DNA from: Mucilaginibacter sp. Bleaf8
Lineage (GTDB): Bacteria; Bacteroidota; Bacteroidia; Sphingobacteriales; Sphingobacteriaceae
Assembly: GCF_018390515.1 (NCBI RefSeq)
Contig: NZ_JAHBBK010000001.1
Location: 62,001-126,000, forward strand
DNA length: 64,000 bases
Direction: 5' to 3'
In this document: positions 1 through 8,546 of the stretch, piece by piece
Numbering within the stretch: position 1 is the first letter of the stretch
Layout of the letters: the number at the start of each line of letters is the position of its first letter
Translations under genes and position numbers: made by a program
Notes under the pieces: generated by a model
Database searches by the model: none
What the model saw: only the letters and a program-made list of their open reading frames with translations
What the model was told of the DNA's origin: nothing

Positions 1-1101
1 CAGGTAACGATAAATTGTTTTGCCGCCACTGAAAGATTTATTTTGAGCTAAGTATACTAAATTCTCTTTGGTTGAAGCCGTGATAGAACCAGGATGCCAT
101 GCACCCCATGAGCCAAATACCGTAAATGGTACGGTTACGGTTTGCACATCAAGTGTGGTTGGGTTTATTTTAACGAGCGACGTACCGCCTGCGGCCCACA
201 CAGCGCCGTCGGGTGTACGGGCAAAGCCAACTACCATGCCACTTATCTTTTTGGCTACACTATAGTCTGACGCATTTAGTATGATAACGCCGCCTGTTTG
301 GGCCAAAACAAATACATAATTACCGGCTTTAATCATATCACCGGCCTGACCGCTGATTGCGTCGATTTTCGCACCTATTGTTAATGTAGTTAAGTCAAGC
401 GGAAATACACCTTTCTGCGAACTCACTAAACCCTTATTGGCATCAATGCCTACAAACGCACGCCAGTCGTTACCGCCAGCGCTTGCTACGCGGCCGGTTT
501 CTTTTAGGCTGTAAGCATCGGTAACCACAATAGGGCCACCTACTTTTGATACCAGGAACAGCTTGTTGTTAAAGATGGTGCCATACTCTAAGGTTGATGA
601 TACCGGGTCGAGCGTTTTGCCTGGGTTTTCTTTCGTATAAACGCTGTCTTCAAGTTTTTGTGTATCGTAACGGTAAAAGCCAACTGTACCGGTGCCATGG
701 CCAAACCAACCTTCGTTGATCTGGAAAAAGCCATTCTCGTACTTACCCCATACATGTATGTTGTAGTTAACGGCCGTGCTGCCACCTGCATTGCTGGCTT
801 TAAAGGCAATCTGATAATCGCCTCTGGCATCAGGTTTAAATGCCAGTACTGAATCGGTTCCCGTTGGTGCGCCGTTGACCGTCCAGATGTAGGTAAGTCC
901 ACTTTTTGTAGCCAGCTTAGGATGTAAGCTAACGCTTTGCCCAACGGTGATGGTGTCCCTACCATTGCCGGCCGGTTGCTGGGCAACCGGTGGTTCGGGC
1001 GTAATTTCCAAAGCCGTATCCTTTTTACAGGAGGAAATCCCTCCAATGAGCAATATGCCGAAAATGGTTAAAGATCTTTTAATCGTAAGTTTTTTGTGCA
1101 T
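1..1101 (-). CDS. DUF5074/YncE-like surface lipoprotein with PKD-like domain (3' end outside window)
   Basis: The reading frame is open from the ATG at 1101 to the window edge (367 codons), so the C-terminus is missing. A lipoprotein signal ends in ISSC-KKD near residue 25. Residues about 45-115 resemble a PKD/Ig-like domain (GLTYIWTVNG, ASNAGGSTAV). Next comes a DUF5074-type beta-propeller start (FFQINEGWFGHGTGTVGFYRYD). It is the fourth gene of the riboswitch-led operon, 35 bases after the stop of the 321-codon frame upstream. By context it is probably an outer-membrane surface protein that helps capture cobalamin or a related corrinoid. The binding role is inferred; the lipoprotein and propeller assignments are read from the sequence. 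Confidence 0.8.
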   Translation of the reverse strand, partial: MHKKLTIKRSLTIFGILLIGGISSCKKDTALEITPEPPVAQQPAGNGRDTITVGQSVSLHPKLATKSGLTYIWTVNGAPTGTDSVLAFKPDARGDYQIAFKASNAGGSTAVNYNIHVWGKYENGFFQINEGWFGHGTGTVGFYRYDTQKLEDSVYTKENPGKTLDPVSSTLEYGTIFNNKLFLVSKVGGPIVVTDAYSLKETGRVASAGGNDWRAFVGIDANKGLVSSQKGVFPLDLTTLTIGAKIDAISGQAGDMIKAGNYVFVLAQTGGVIILNASDYSVAKKISGMVVGFARTPDGAVWAAGGTSLVKINPTTLDVQTVTVPFTVFGSWGAWHPGSITASTKENLVYLAQNKSFSGGKTIYRYL

Positions 1102-1136
1102 AATAGAATGTGATGATTTGTATATATAAATGAAGA

Positions 1137-2036
1137 TTAGTTTTTAAGCAGGCTCAGATCGGCAATGCCCGATACTTCTGTTGAACACTCGCCCAGCCAG
1201 CCCATGTTGTACTGAATACCGGTTTGGATTTTTACAAAGTCGATACCCTTCAGGCTAACCGGCTTACCGCTGGCATCAACGGCGCGTGCAATATCGGCCT
1301 TGTCGCCGCCGGGCGTATTGTCGGCATAGCCAAAGGGAAAAGCTGCGCTGGTAATGTAGCTGGGGTTACTGTCGTCGATATTGCTTGATGGCAGCAGCGT
1401 GCCCGAGAGTGTGTACGTATTAGCGGTTAATGATTCAGGATAATAAGCTTGTGTATGAAACGCGTTGGTTTTCACCACACCACTTTTACCCTGACTGTCT
1501 TTCCAGGGCACATCGCCGGTTAACGGATTTGGCCTCGTGTAGGTAACGGAGTAATTGTTAACGTAACCCGGTTTGCCCGTTTCGCTGCCGGCCAGTTCAT
1601 ACCAGGTATCATCAGGCTTGCCGTTGCCATTGGTGTCCTGCATCACCCAAATCACGCCCGGTTCGGCGAAGGCGTTAAAGGCGTTGCCGTAAATTACGAG
1701 GTCGTCCTGACTATCGCGGTTCAATACCGTATGGTCAAAGCCAAACACCACATAACCGCCAAAGCCGCCTAACGATACTAAACCGCTGTTGCTCAACAAA
1801 ACGCTGCGTGCTGCGGTTTCAGATGCCAGATCGGTGTTAATGTATTGCCCCGGTGCGGGTTGATACTCAAACAACTGGGTGACGTAGGTTTTACTTTGCT
1901 CCGTAACCGGCCGTATAGCAGCTTCTTTATCCGGTTCAACGGTACTATCTTTTTTGCAGGAATATAAAGAGGCTATAGCGCTTACCATCAGCATTAGGTT
2001 TCTTCCTCTTCGGAGTGTTGAAAATGGTTTATTCAT
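1137..2036 (-). CDS. Cell-surface lipoprotein of the cobalamin operon
   Basis: I chose the ATG at 2036 (MNKPFS) over the longer frame from 2102. It gives a clean lipoprotein signal (ASLYSC-KKD) and starts 14 bases after the stop of the preceding gene instead of overlapping it. The mature protein is about 275 residues, with motifs such as GGFGGYVVFGFDH, IYGNAFNAFAEPG and QDTNGNGKPDDTWYELAGSE. These look like a Bacteroidota cell-surface protein family often found beside BtuB-like receptors. There is no enzymatic motif. A cobalamin-binding accessory role, perhaps comparable to BtuH, is an inference from position only. Confidence 0.75.
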   Translation of the reverse strand: MNKPFSTLRRGRNLMLMVSAIASLYSCKKDSTVEPDKEAAIRPVTEQSKTYVTQLFEYQPAPGQYINTDLASETAARSVLLSNSGLVSLGGFGGYVVFGFDHTVLNRDSQDDLVIYGNAFNAFAEPGVIWVMQDTNGNGKPDDTWYELAGSETGKPGYVNNYSVTYTRPNPLTGDVPWKDSQGKSGVVKTNAFHTQAYYPESLTANTYTLSGTLLPSSNIDDSNPSYITSAAFPFGYADNTPGGDKADIARAVDASGKPVSLKGIDFVKIQTGIQYNMGWLGECSTEVSGIADLSLLKN

Positions 2037-2050
2037 ATCTTTAAGGTGAT

Positions 2051-3202
2051 TTAATACTTGAAAGCGATGTGGGCAGGTATATCGCCGGTAGTTACCTGCC
2101 ATTTCTTTTTGCCGTTGGCATCAAAGCAATACAGCGTGCCTGGCGTTACATATTCTTTGGCATCGGTCAGGTAAACATCTTTGGTAAATGGATTAACCGC
2201 CAGGCCATACGGAACTTTAATTTGCTGGTCGGTGCCGTCGGTAATGAAAGACCGGTTGAGCTGCGTTTCATCCCGCACATTGATTAAGGTATAGGAGATG
2301 ATATTCTTTTGCTGCGGATAATTCCATTCTGTGGCGCAGATATAGGCCAGGTTATCATCAATGCACAGGCTTGATGCGGCGATGTTAAACACCTTCTTTA
2401 CCTGGTCGGTGCGGGTATCAACTACATACAGGCGCGAGGGTATATCATAATAATCGCCCCTTGAAGTTACGTAAAGGTCACCGTACCGGTCGGCTTTTAC
2501 CTTGTCCAGGTTGATGGCTACATCAATTCGTTTAATCTCCTGAAACGATACAGGGTCAATAACCGACAAGGTACGCTCATAGTCAGGTGGACTATAGCCA
2601 CCCGAATTGGCTACATACAACTTACCGTTTACCACGGCCATCTCCTCGGGTTGGCGGCCAACGGTTACAGTACGTTCCCGTTGCAATGTGGCCGTGTCTA
2701 TTTCGGTAACAATGCCATTCGGCGCCTTTGGGTCGCCCACCTTGCCGAGGTAGGCGCTCACGTAGGCCTTGTTTTTATAAAAGGTAACATAACGGCAATT
2801 GTTAATATCAATCTGTTTGAGGCGTTTTCCAGACTTGGCATCCAGTACTTCCAGCTTATTGGATACGTTGACCACCACATAAAGCTTGCTGCCATAAATG
2901 CCGATGTCATTACCCACATCGCCCAGGCCCTTCACTACCTCGGGGTTGGCTTGGTTGTAAATATTGCGGCGGTAAACGCCTGTACGCAGGTCTACATAAT
3001 CAAGCGAGGCCTTATTCATGTTCATGTTGCCCTCGTTGAGCAGGTACAGGCCCTGTATCGGGCTCGAAGGGTCGCCGGTGAAAACAGTTTCCTGCTGTTC
3101 GGGAATCACAGACGGATTTTTACGGCAGGAGCCGAAAAGCATATAGCCGGCAAGCAATATGCTGGTCACCATTAGCGACGGTCGGTCGAGTAAATTATTC
3201 AT
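2051..3202 (-). CDS. BtuG-like YncE beta-propeller lipoprotein
   Basis: A 383-residue lipoprotein (LFGSC-RKN lipobox near residue 26) followed by a seven-bladed YncE/DUF5074-type propeller. The start of the propeller, GLYLLNEGNMNMNKASLDYVD, and repeated blade motifs (SNKLEVLDAKSGK, KLYVANSGG, SRLYVVDTRT) support the fold. In Bacteroides, BtuG proteins of this type sit on the BtuB receptor and bind B12 very tightly. Here the gene starts 2 bases after the btuB-like stop, so translational coupling is likely. The riboswitch upstream supports a corrinoid substrate. Orthology to BtuG is inferred from fold, length and gene order. Confidence 0.8.
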   Translation of the reverse strand: MNNLLDRPSLMVTSILLAGYMLFGSCRKNPSVIPEQQETVFTGDPSSPIQGLYLLNEGNMNMNKASLDYVDLRTGVYRRNIYNQANPEVVKGLGDVGNDIGIYGSKLYVVVNVSNKLEVLDAKSGKRLKQIDINNCRYVTFYKNKAYVSAYLGKVGDPKAPNGIVTEIDTATLQRERTVTVGRQPEEMAVVNGKLYVANSGGYSPPDYERTLSVIDPVSFQEIKRIDVAINLDKVKADRYGDLYVTSRGDYYDIPSRLYVVDTRTDQVKKVFNIAASSLCIDDNLAYICATEWNYPQQKNIISYTLINVRDETQLNRSFITDGTDQQIKVPYGLAVNPFTKDVYLTDAKEYVTPGTLYCFDANGKKKWQVTTGDIPAHIAFKY

Positions 3203-3204
3203 GA

Positions 3205-5274
3205 TTAAATAGTATAACTGATTTTAATGCGGTAAAAGCGGCGGGGCAACGGGAAATTGGTGATCAACTCCCTGTCTTGGTTGAAGATATTGTTGATCTC
3301 CAAACCAAGCTTAATCGGCTTTCGATGCAGCATCGTATGATAGCCGAGTGTAACATCGTGCGTATAGTAAGGTTCCATGTAGTTATATACCTGGTTTTGA
3401 TCAGTGCTGAGCTGATCGTATCGGTTGCCAACGTACAGGTAGCTGTAGTTGATGGAAAGCTGACGATAATCCGCACCAAGCGTTACCGAGCCGCTATGCG
3501 TCGGAATGTAAGGAATATTGTAGCGGCTCTTTTGCCCGTCGGTTACGTCGCGCGATTGCTGGTAGGTGTAATTAACCCCGGCATTCAGCACAATCTCCGA
3601 ACCGGTGTTCCATGCTGATTGTATAGTGGTTTCAAAGCCTTTGATGGCTACGTTACCAATGTTATACATCGTCCACCTAAACAGGTTTGCGCCTGGTATG
3701 GCCACAATCTTATCCCTTACCTGGTTGTAATAAACATCTGCTTGTACCGATAAGTAAGCAAAAGCCTGTTGCTGGTAAGTATGATTATAGGTTATACCCA
3801 CATCATACTGCTTTGCCCACTCAGGTTTGAGTTGTGTGTTGCCGATAGTGGTATAATACAAATCGTTGAGGGTGGGCAGCCTGAATATATTTTTATAGAA
3901 GGCACGCAAGGTAACATCCTGTTGGCCGCCGGGTTGCCAGCTCATTAACAGGCTTGGGGTGAGCTTTTGCTTGCGGCCGGCGCTGGCAAAAGCTTTTACC
4001 ACATCATTAACCCAAGTGTGTAATAAGCTTCCCTGCAGACTAATGTCCTTTAGTTTTAGCTCGGAAGCCAGTACGGTTTGCAGCATATACCGGGTAGGGT
4101 AAGCAAAGCGGTACAGATCGGCATCCAGGTTGTTCCACTGGTAATCGGACGATAGGGCCACATCCCACGCGCCGGTAAGCCGGTAACGGTTTGCCCATGA
4201 GAAATAAAACTCATGCTGATAGAAGTGATTATCCGAAAACCCCGTTTTCTTTACAGTTTCTGGATCCAAATAACGCAGGTAATCGTTGGCATATTTTGCA
4301 TTCAGTATGAAGCTGAACCGCTTGTTTACGTTGCTGTTGTAACTGCCTTGTAAAAACAGGTTGCGGTCCCATTGCCGCTGTGGATAGTCAAATTTATTGG
4401 ATACCACAGGGCCCGGTAAGCCGCGGTTGGCAACAAAAGCATATGCTTTTACTCTCCAGGTGCTGCTGTCGGGCAGGGTACCGTTCAGCCCACCTTCAAC
4501 ACGGTAGCTGGCTACATCGGTGTTACTGCGGCTGGCGGTAGTATCAAACACTCCATTACTGGATCTGAATTTATACCGGCCATCGGTCTGTACTAATTCA
4601 CTGCTTACGCTGGCCGATACGCGGTTCGTCAGCTTTTGCTCCCATAATATAGAAGGGTTCCAAAGGCCGAATGATCCCGTTTTGAACCCTGCTCGTAAGT
4701 GCGTGTGTTCGCCGGGTCTAAAAGTGGGAATTTTACTTTGCAGGTATATGGCGCTTGCTGCGGCAAAAGCCCTGGCCGGTTGTGAAATTTCGCTGCGCTG
4801 CCCGTTGTATAAGCTAATCTCTTCTATATTATCCAGCGAGAACCGGCCCAGGTCAACCTGCCCGTTTTGTACGTTGCCTAATTGCACCCCATCATAAAAC
4901 ACAGCTGTATGGTTGGTGCCCATACTGCGTACATTAACTGTTTTAAGGCCGCCTATACCGCCATAATCTTTCAGCTGAACGCCGGTCAGAAACCGGATGG
5001 CGTCGGCAACCGAAAAGCTGCTCATGCGTTCCAGCCGGGTAGAGGATAGCCGTTGCACAGGGGTGATGGATGGTTGGATAATGCGGTCTTTTACCGCATT
5101 GATGTTTACCTGCTGCAATTCATGCACTTTCGCTGTTGCGGCAGTATCTGCACGGCGGGATTGTGCCCAAACTTTGGGGCAGCACAAAAGCGTTGCGGCT
5201 AAACAAAGCGCAATTTTTTGATAAAGCAAATGCCGGCCTGTACGCACAGGCGCAAAAAGCATGTTGAATTCCAT
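3205..5274 (-). CDS. btuB: BtuB-like TonB-dependent cobalamin receptor
   Basis: A 689-residue outer-membrane receptor. It has an N-terminal signal peptide ending at WAQ-S, then a plug domain (residues about 60-170, with VADAIRFLTGVQLKDYGG and NVRSMGTNHTAVFYDG), then a 22-strand-type beta barrel ending in an aromatic C-terminus (FYRIKISYTI). It lacks the carboxypeptidase-like N-terminal extension of SusC proteins, which fits a micronutrient receptor. It is the first gene after the cobalamin riboswitch at 5382-5553. An alternative ATG lies four codons in (5262). Energised uptake of B12 or another corrinoid into the periplasm is the expected role; the BtuF/C/D transporter is not in this window. 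Confidence 0.88.
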   Translation of the reverse strand: MEFNMLFAPVRTGRHLLYQKIALCLAATLLCCPKVWAQSRRADTAATAKVHELQQVNINAVKDRIIQPSITPVQRLSSTRLERMSSFSVADAIRFLTGVQLKDYGGIGGLKTVNVRSMGTNHTAVFYDGVQLGNVQNGQVDLGRFSLDNIEEISLYNGQRSEISQPARAFAAASAIYLQSKIPTFRPGEHTHLRAGFKTGSFGLWNPSILWEQKLTNRVSASVSSELVQTDGRYKFRSSNGVFDTTASRSNTDVASYRVEGGLNGTLPDSSTWRVKAYAFVANRGLPGPVVSNKFDYPQRQWDRNLFLQGSYNSNVNKRFSFILNAKYANDYLRYLDPETVKKTGFSDNHFYQHEFYFSWANRYRLTGAWDVALSSDYQWNNLDADLYRFAYPTRYMLQTVLASELKLKDISLQGSLLHTWVNDVVKAFASAGRKQKLTPSLLMSWQPGGQQDVTLRAFYKNIFRLPTLNDLYYTTIGNTQLKPEWAKQYDVGITYNHTYQQQAFAYLSVQADVYYNQVRDKIVAIPGANLFRWTMYNIGNVAIKGFETTIQSAWNTGSEIVLNAGVNYTYQQSRDVTDGQKSRYNIPYIPTHSGSVTLGADYRQLSINYSYLYVGNRYDQLSTDQNQVYNYMEPYYTHDVTLGYHTMLHRKPIKLGLEINNIFNQDRELITNFPLPRRFYRIKISYTI

Positions 5275-5381
5275 GTGTGTTGTGAGTTAATTCCCCACAG
5301 CAACCCGGAAACTGTACACCTAAAATGAAAAACAAGAAAAGTATCTCATTCCAGCTTCAATCCGCGAAAGCTATGAATTTA

Positions 5382-5553
5382 TCAAGGCCTGAGGCAGGTA
5401 TTCTGACTTGCTCTCCTGATCCGTCTTCCCATGCTCAACGCGGCACAGTGACTTTGGAATGGACTTCGGTATACAGAGCTTACAGCTGCGGGACAGTTCC
5501 GGATTTACACCGGATTCCCTTTTAATTTTTCGGCATAGCCAAAAAAACCTTAA
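5382..5553 (-). promoter_or_regulatory. Cobalamin (AdoCbl) riboswitch
   Basis: Read on the minus strand, the conserved elements occur in order: GGGAATCCGGTG...CCGGAACTGTCCCGC (5485-5520), AGTCACTGTG as the B12-box region (about 5443-5453), GGGAAG (about 5425-5430) and AGTCAGAATACCTGCC at 5393-5408. The closing P1 helix can form between TTAAGG (5548-5553) and CCTTGA (5382-5387) with one G-U pair. The leader continues about 107 bases to the btuB-like ATG, giving room for an expression platform, which I could not resolve. Confidence 0.95.
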
Positions 5554-5559
5554 GCGCCG

Positions 5560-5589
5560 CAAAACTACTACTTCTAAAGCGCAACGCAA
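5560..5589 (-). promoter_or_regulatory. Bacteroidota-type promoter of the B12 operon
   Basis: On the minus strand a -33 TTG (5587-5589) is followed after exactly 19 bases by TAGTTTTG (5560-5567), matching TAnnTTTG. Transcription would begin a few bases downstream, just at the 5' edge of riboswitch helix P1, so promoter and aptamer positions support each other. Confidence 0.75.
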
Positions 5590-5661
5590 CTAATAATTAA
5601 AAATTAGCTTTTCACTTAAAAGCGGGCGTAATGATTAGAGGATAGAAAGGCTAGGTAAATT

Positions 5662-5718
5662 TGTACCATTTATTCCCGCTTTTGTACAAAAATCCCGAAA
5701 GCAGCCACTCTACCTTTG
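5662..5718 (+). promoter_or_regulatory. Operator pair and -7 element of the SDR operon
   Basis: TGTACC (5662-5667) and TGTACA (5683-5688) lie 21 bases apart, about two helical turns. They are followed after 22 bases by TACCTTTG (5711-5718), a match to the TAnnTTTG -7 element. No TTG is found at the -33 position, as expected for an activator-dependent promoter. The same arrangement with identical spacings precedes the monooxygenase gene (8925-8981). The AraC-family protein at 7491-8390 is the obvious candidate activator. Confidence 0.7.
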
Positions 5719-5743
5719 ACATATCAACAAAAACAAAAATATC

Positions 5744-6592
5744 ATGTCAAAAACAATTTTTATCACTGGCGCCTCAAGAGGATTTGGTAAAATATGGGTA
5801 GAAGCATTTCTAAAACGTGGCGATAAAGTAGCAGCCACTTCCCGCAACATAGACGGATTCAAAGACATTGCCGCACAATACGGCGACAACTTTTTACCGC
5901 TGCAACTGGATATCACCAACCGTGCTCAAGCCTTTGAAGTAGTTAACCAAGCCAAACAACATTTTGGTGGTTTGGATGTGGTGATCAACAATGCCGGTTA
6001 CGGCCTGTTTGGCGCCGTTGAAGAAGTAAGCGAGCAGGAAGCACACGATGTAATAAATGCCAATATTTTAGGTACCCTTTGGGTAACACAAGCAGCGCTG
6101 CCCATCTTCCGGGAGCAAAAAAGCGGTCATATTATCCAATTATCAAGCGTGTTGGGCCAATGGGCGTTGCCAACACTGGGCATTTACAGCGCCACTAAGT
6201 TTGCCGTTGAAGGTTTAAGCGAAGCCCTTGCGCAGGAAGTAAAACACTTAGGCATTAATGTTACCCTGGTTGAACCTAATGGCTACGCAACCGACTTTGG
6301 CGGTGCGTCGGCTGTGCAAAGCCAGCCTATTGCCGATTACCAGCCGGTAAAAGCAGCTTTGGCCGGTGCCGAAGGTTTACAGCCGGATGATTACGGCGAC
6401 CCGGAAGCTACCGTTGATGCTATTTTAAAACTAATAGATGCACAAAAACCGCCGCTGCGCTTTTTCCTGGGCAAAGTTGGCTTGCCTAAAACCCGCCGCA
6501 TTTATAGCGAGCGCATTGCAGAGTGGGAGGAGTGGAACGAAGTAGCAGTGGCTGCGCACCGTAAAGCTGATACAGTAAGTAACCTTAACTAA
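5744..6592 (+). CDS. SDR-family oxidoreductase, first of a tandem pair
   Basis: A 282-residue classical short-chain dehydrogenase/reductase. The cofactor loop TGASRGFG is at residues 8-15, NNAGYG follows the fourth strand, and the catalytic Ser lies in QLSSVLG with Tyr148-x3-Lys152 (YSATK). An Arg (SRN) after beta-2 suggests NADP(H) preference. It is closely similar to the next gene, 9 bases downstream, so the pair is a tandem duplication in one operon. Substrate unknown. The shared operator with a YgiN-like monooxygenase suggests a role in handling quinones or reactive carbonyls, but that is inference. Confidence 0.9.
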   Translation: MSKTIFITGASRGFGKIWVEAFLKRGDKVAATSRNIDGFKDIAAQYGDNFLPLQLDITNRAQAFEVVNQAKQHFGGLDVVINNAGYGLFGAVEEVSEQEAHDVINANILGTLWVTQAALPIFREQKSGHIIQLSSVLGQWALPTLGIYSATKFAVEGLSEALAQEVKHLGINVTLVEPNGYATDFGGASAVQSQPIADYQPVKAALAGAEGLQPDDYGDPEATVDAILKLIDAQKPPLRFFLGKVGLPKTRRIYSERIAEWEEWNEVAVAAHRKADTVSNLN

Positions 6593-6601
6593 TTCAATAG
6601 C

Positions 6602-7420
6602 ATGTCAAAAGTAATTTTCATCACCGGAGCCTCTAAAGGCTTCGGTAAATTGTGGGCCGAGGCCTTTTTAAAACGTGGTGATAGAGTGGTAGCCAGCGCC
6701 CGCAACACCAGCGCGCTGAATGATTTGGTGCAGCAATATGGGGATGCCGTGCTGCCTCTGCAATTAGATGTAAACGACCGCAATGCGGCCCTTAATGCGG
6801 TAAGTAAAGCAAAAGCACATTTTGGGCGTATCGATGTGTTAATCAACAACGCTGGGTATGGTTTATTTGGTGCGGTTGAAGAGACCACCGAAGAGCAGGC
6901 ACGGGCCCAAATGGAAACTAACTTTTTTGGCGTATTGTGGATGACGCAGGCCGTGCTGCCCATTATGCGTGAGCAGCAGAGCGGCCATATAATTCAGGTA
7001 TCGAGCTTTTTAGGTTTGGTAACACTGCCTGTATTGGGCTTATACAATGCCTCCAAGTTTGCAGTGGAGGGCCTGAGCGAAACACTGGCTATGGAAGTAA
7101 AAGATTTTGGTATCCATGTAACTTTGATTGAGCCTAACGGCTTTTCAACCGATTGGTCGGGCGCTTCGGCTATACAAACAGAAGCGATGGAAGCCTATGA
7201 ACCAGTTAAAAAAGCTTTTGCCGAAGGTGCAGGTCCGGATGCCTGGGGTAAGCCCGAAGCAACAGTAGCGCCTATACTGCAGGTGGTTGACAGTCAGATC
7301 CCACCATTGCGTTTACTGTTGGGCAAGGTGGCTTACCATGGCGTAAAAGATGCCTATGCGCAGCGCCTGGCATCTGTTGAAGAATGGAAAGACGTATCGA
7401 TAGCCGCGCACGGTCATTAA
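6602..7420 (+). CDS. SDR-family oxidoreductase, second of a tandem pair
   Basis: A 272-residue short-chain dehydrogenase with TGASKGFG at the N-terminus, NNAGYGLFGAVEE after strand 4, QVSSFLG carrying the catalytic Ser, and Tyr148-x3-Lys152 (YNASK). It has the same length to the catalytic Tyr as its upstream neighbour and shares most motifs. Differences cluster in the C-terminal substrate loop. It begins 9 bases after the first SDR and is surely co-transcribed with it. A strong hairpin at 7447-7484 closes the operon. Confidence 0.9.
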   Translation: MSKVIFITGASKGFGKLWAEAFLKRGDRVVASARNTSALNDLVQQYGDAVLPLQLDVNDRNAALNAVSKAKAHFGRIDVLINNAGYGLFGAVEETTEEQARAQMETNFFGVLWMTQAVLPIMREQQSGHIIQVSSFLGLVTLPVLGLYNASKFAVEGLSETLAMEVKDFGIHVTLIEPNGFSTDWSGASAIQTEAMEAYEPVKKAFAEGAGPDAWGKPEATVAPILQVVDSQIPPLRLLLGKVAYHGVKDAYAQRLASVEEWKDVSIAAHGH

Positions 7421-7446
7421 TAATAAATTCATTTAACTGTTTCAAG

Positions 7447-7484
7447 AAGGCTGCGTTGCGCTATATTAGCGGCAAAGCAGCCTT
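7447..7484 (+). terminator. Hairpin between SDR operon and AraC gene
   Basis: AAGGCTGC (7447-7454) pairs with GCAGCCTT (7477-7484), and the inside (TTGCGCTA / TAGCGGCAA) pairs further with one mismatch. It is followed by a short T-rich stretch. It ends only 6 bases before the AraC ATG, so it could act as terminator, as attenuator, or as a block on AraC translation initiation. Confidence 0.6.
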
Positions 7485-7490
7485 GTTTAT

Positions 7491-8390
7491 ATGAAAAGCA
7501 TGAAGCATTACAAAACGCTGAGCGCCCTGCACCGCGATAATGGTTTTCCGCAGCCAGAACATCCCCTGATCAGTATGTATCAGTGTAACCAAACCTGCAG
7601 CATAGGCGACCGGGAGTTTACCAGCGATTTTTATATGATCGGTTTGAAAAAGCTTAAAGCAGGTATTATTAAATACGGCCGTACTCGCTACGATCACGAA
7701 AACGGGTCGATGATGTTTATTAAACCGCGCCAGGTTGTGGAGCTCAAAGATCTGCATTTTGAAGAAAACGGCTTTTTGATTTTTGTGCATGAAGATTTTT
7801 TGAACGGGCACCCGCTGCATACCGAAATCAGGCAGTATCATTACTTTGATTATGAAATTAATGAGGCTTTGCACTTGTCGCCAAAAGAAGAAGAGATTAT
7901 CTGGAACTTTTACCGCAACCTGCAAACCGAGTATGCAAATAATCTGGATGAATTTAGCCGCGAACTGATGCTCACTACAATCAGCTCTATGCTTAAATAT
8001 GCACAACGATTTTATAAGCGACAGTTTATTAACCGTACGGACATGTCGGGCAAAATGGTATCCCGGTTCAATGATGTATTATCGGCCTACCTGGGCGATG
8101 GTCGCATCCATACCCAAGGCTTGCCTACGGTGAACATGATGGCCGATCAGTTGAACATATCGGCCCGCTATTTAAGCGATTTGCTGAAGCAGGAAACCGG
8201 CAAAACAGCTATCGAATTGATTCACATCTTCCTGATTTCGGAGGCCAAAAACCTCCTTGCTGGCGCCGAACATAATGTAGCCGAAATTGCGTACCAGTTA
8301 GGCTTCGAAAACCTGTCGTATTTCTCGCGCCTGTTTAAGCAGGAAGTTGGCCTGAGCCCCATGAAGTTTAAAAAGCAATTGGTGAGCTAA
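7491..8390 (+). CDS. AraC-family transcriptional regulator
   Basis: A 299-residue protein with an N-terminal cupin-like ligand domain (residues about 20-150) and a C-terminal double helix-turn-helix (about 195-295). The second helix-turn-helix carries the signature VAEIAYQLGFENLSYFSRLF followed by GLSPMKFKK. It follows the SDR operon in the same direction and faces a convergent monooxygenase gene. Both neighbouring promoters share the TGTACC/TGTACA direct pair, the sort of site AraC proteins bind as direct repeats. A second ATG lies three codons in (7500). No separate promoter was recognised, so expression by read-through from the SDR operon is possible. Confidence 0.9.
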   Translation: MKSMKHYKTLSALHRDNGFPQPEHPLISMYQCNQTCSIGDREFTSDFYMIGLKKLKAGIIKYGRTRYDHENGSMMFIKPRQVVELKDLHFEENGFLIFVHEDFLNGHPLHTEIRQYHYFDYEINEALHLSPKEEEIIWNFYRNLQTEYANNLDEFSRELMLTTISSMLKYAQRFYKRQFINRTDMSGKMVSRFNDVLSAYLGDGRIHTQGLPTVNMMADQLNISARYLSDLLKQETGKTAIELIHIFLISEAKNLLAGAEHNVAEIAYQLGFENLSYFSRLFKQEVGLSPMKFKKQLVS

Positions 8391-8483
8391 TTAAAATAAC
8401 CTGTCTGCTTACTGACTGCAAAACCGGTTACTGTCCACTTAAAAGAGAGGTACTTTTAGTAAGTAATGACGAATACATAGAAC

Positions 8484-8524
8484 AACAAAGCCGGACACAC
8501 AGCAAGTGAACGTCCGGCTTTGTT
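8484..8524. terminator. Bidirectional terminator between convergent genes
   Basis: A perfect 13-base stem (AACAAAGCCGGAC at 8484-8496, GTCCGGCTTTGTT at 8512-8524) lies between the AraC gene and the convergent monooxygenase gene. Confidence 0.85.
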
Positions 8525-8546
8525 ATGTAATATAGTGATGTAAGTA

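Noticed and set aside
588..1046. 152-codon minus-strand frame
   Set aside because: It lies fully inside the DUF5074 lipoprotein frame that runs from 1101 to the window edge; its translation has no signal or domain pattern.
2037..2102. Longer start of the 321-codon surface protein
   Set aside because: It overlaps the preceding gene and spoils the lipoprotein signal; ATG 2036 is better.
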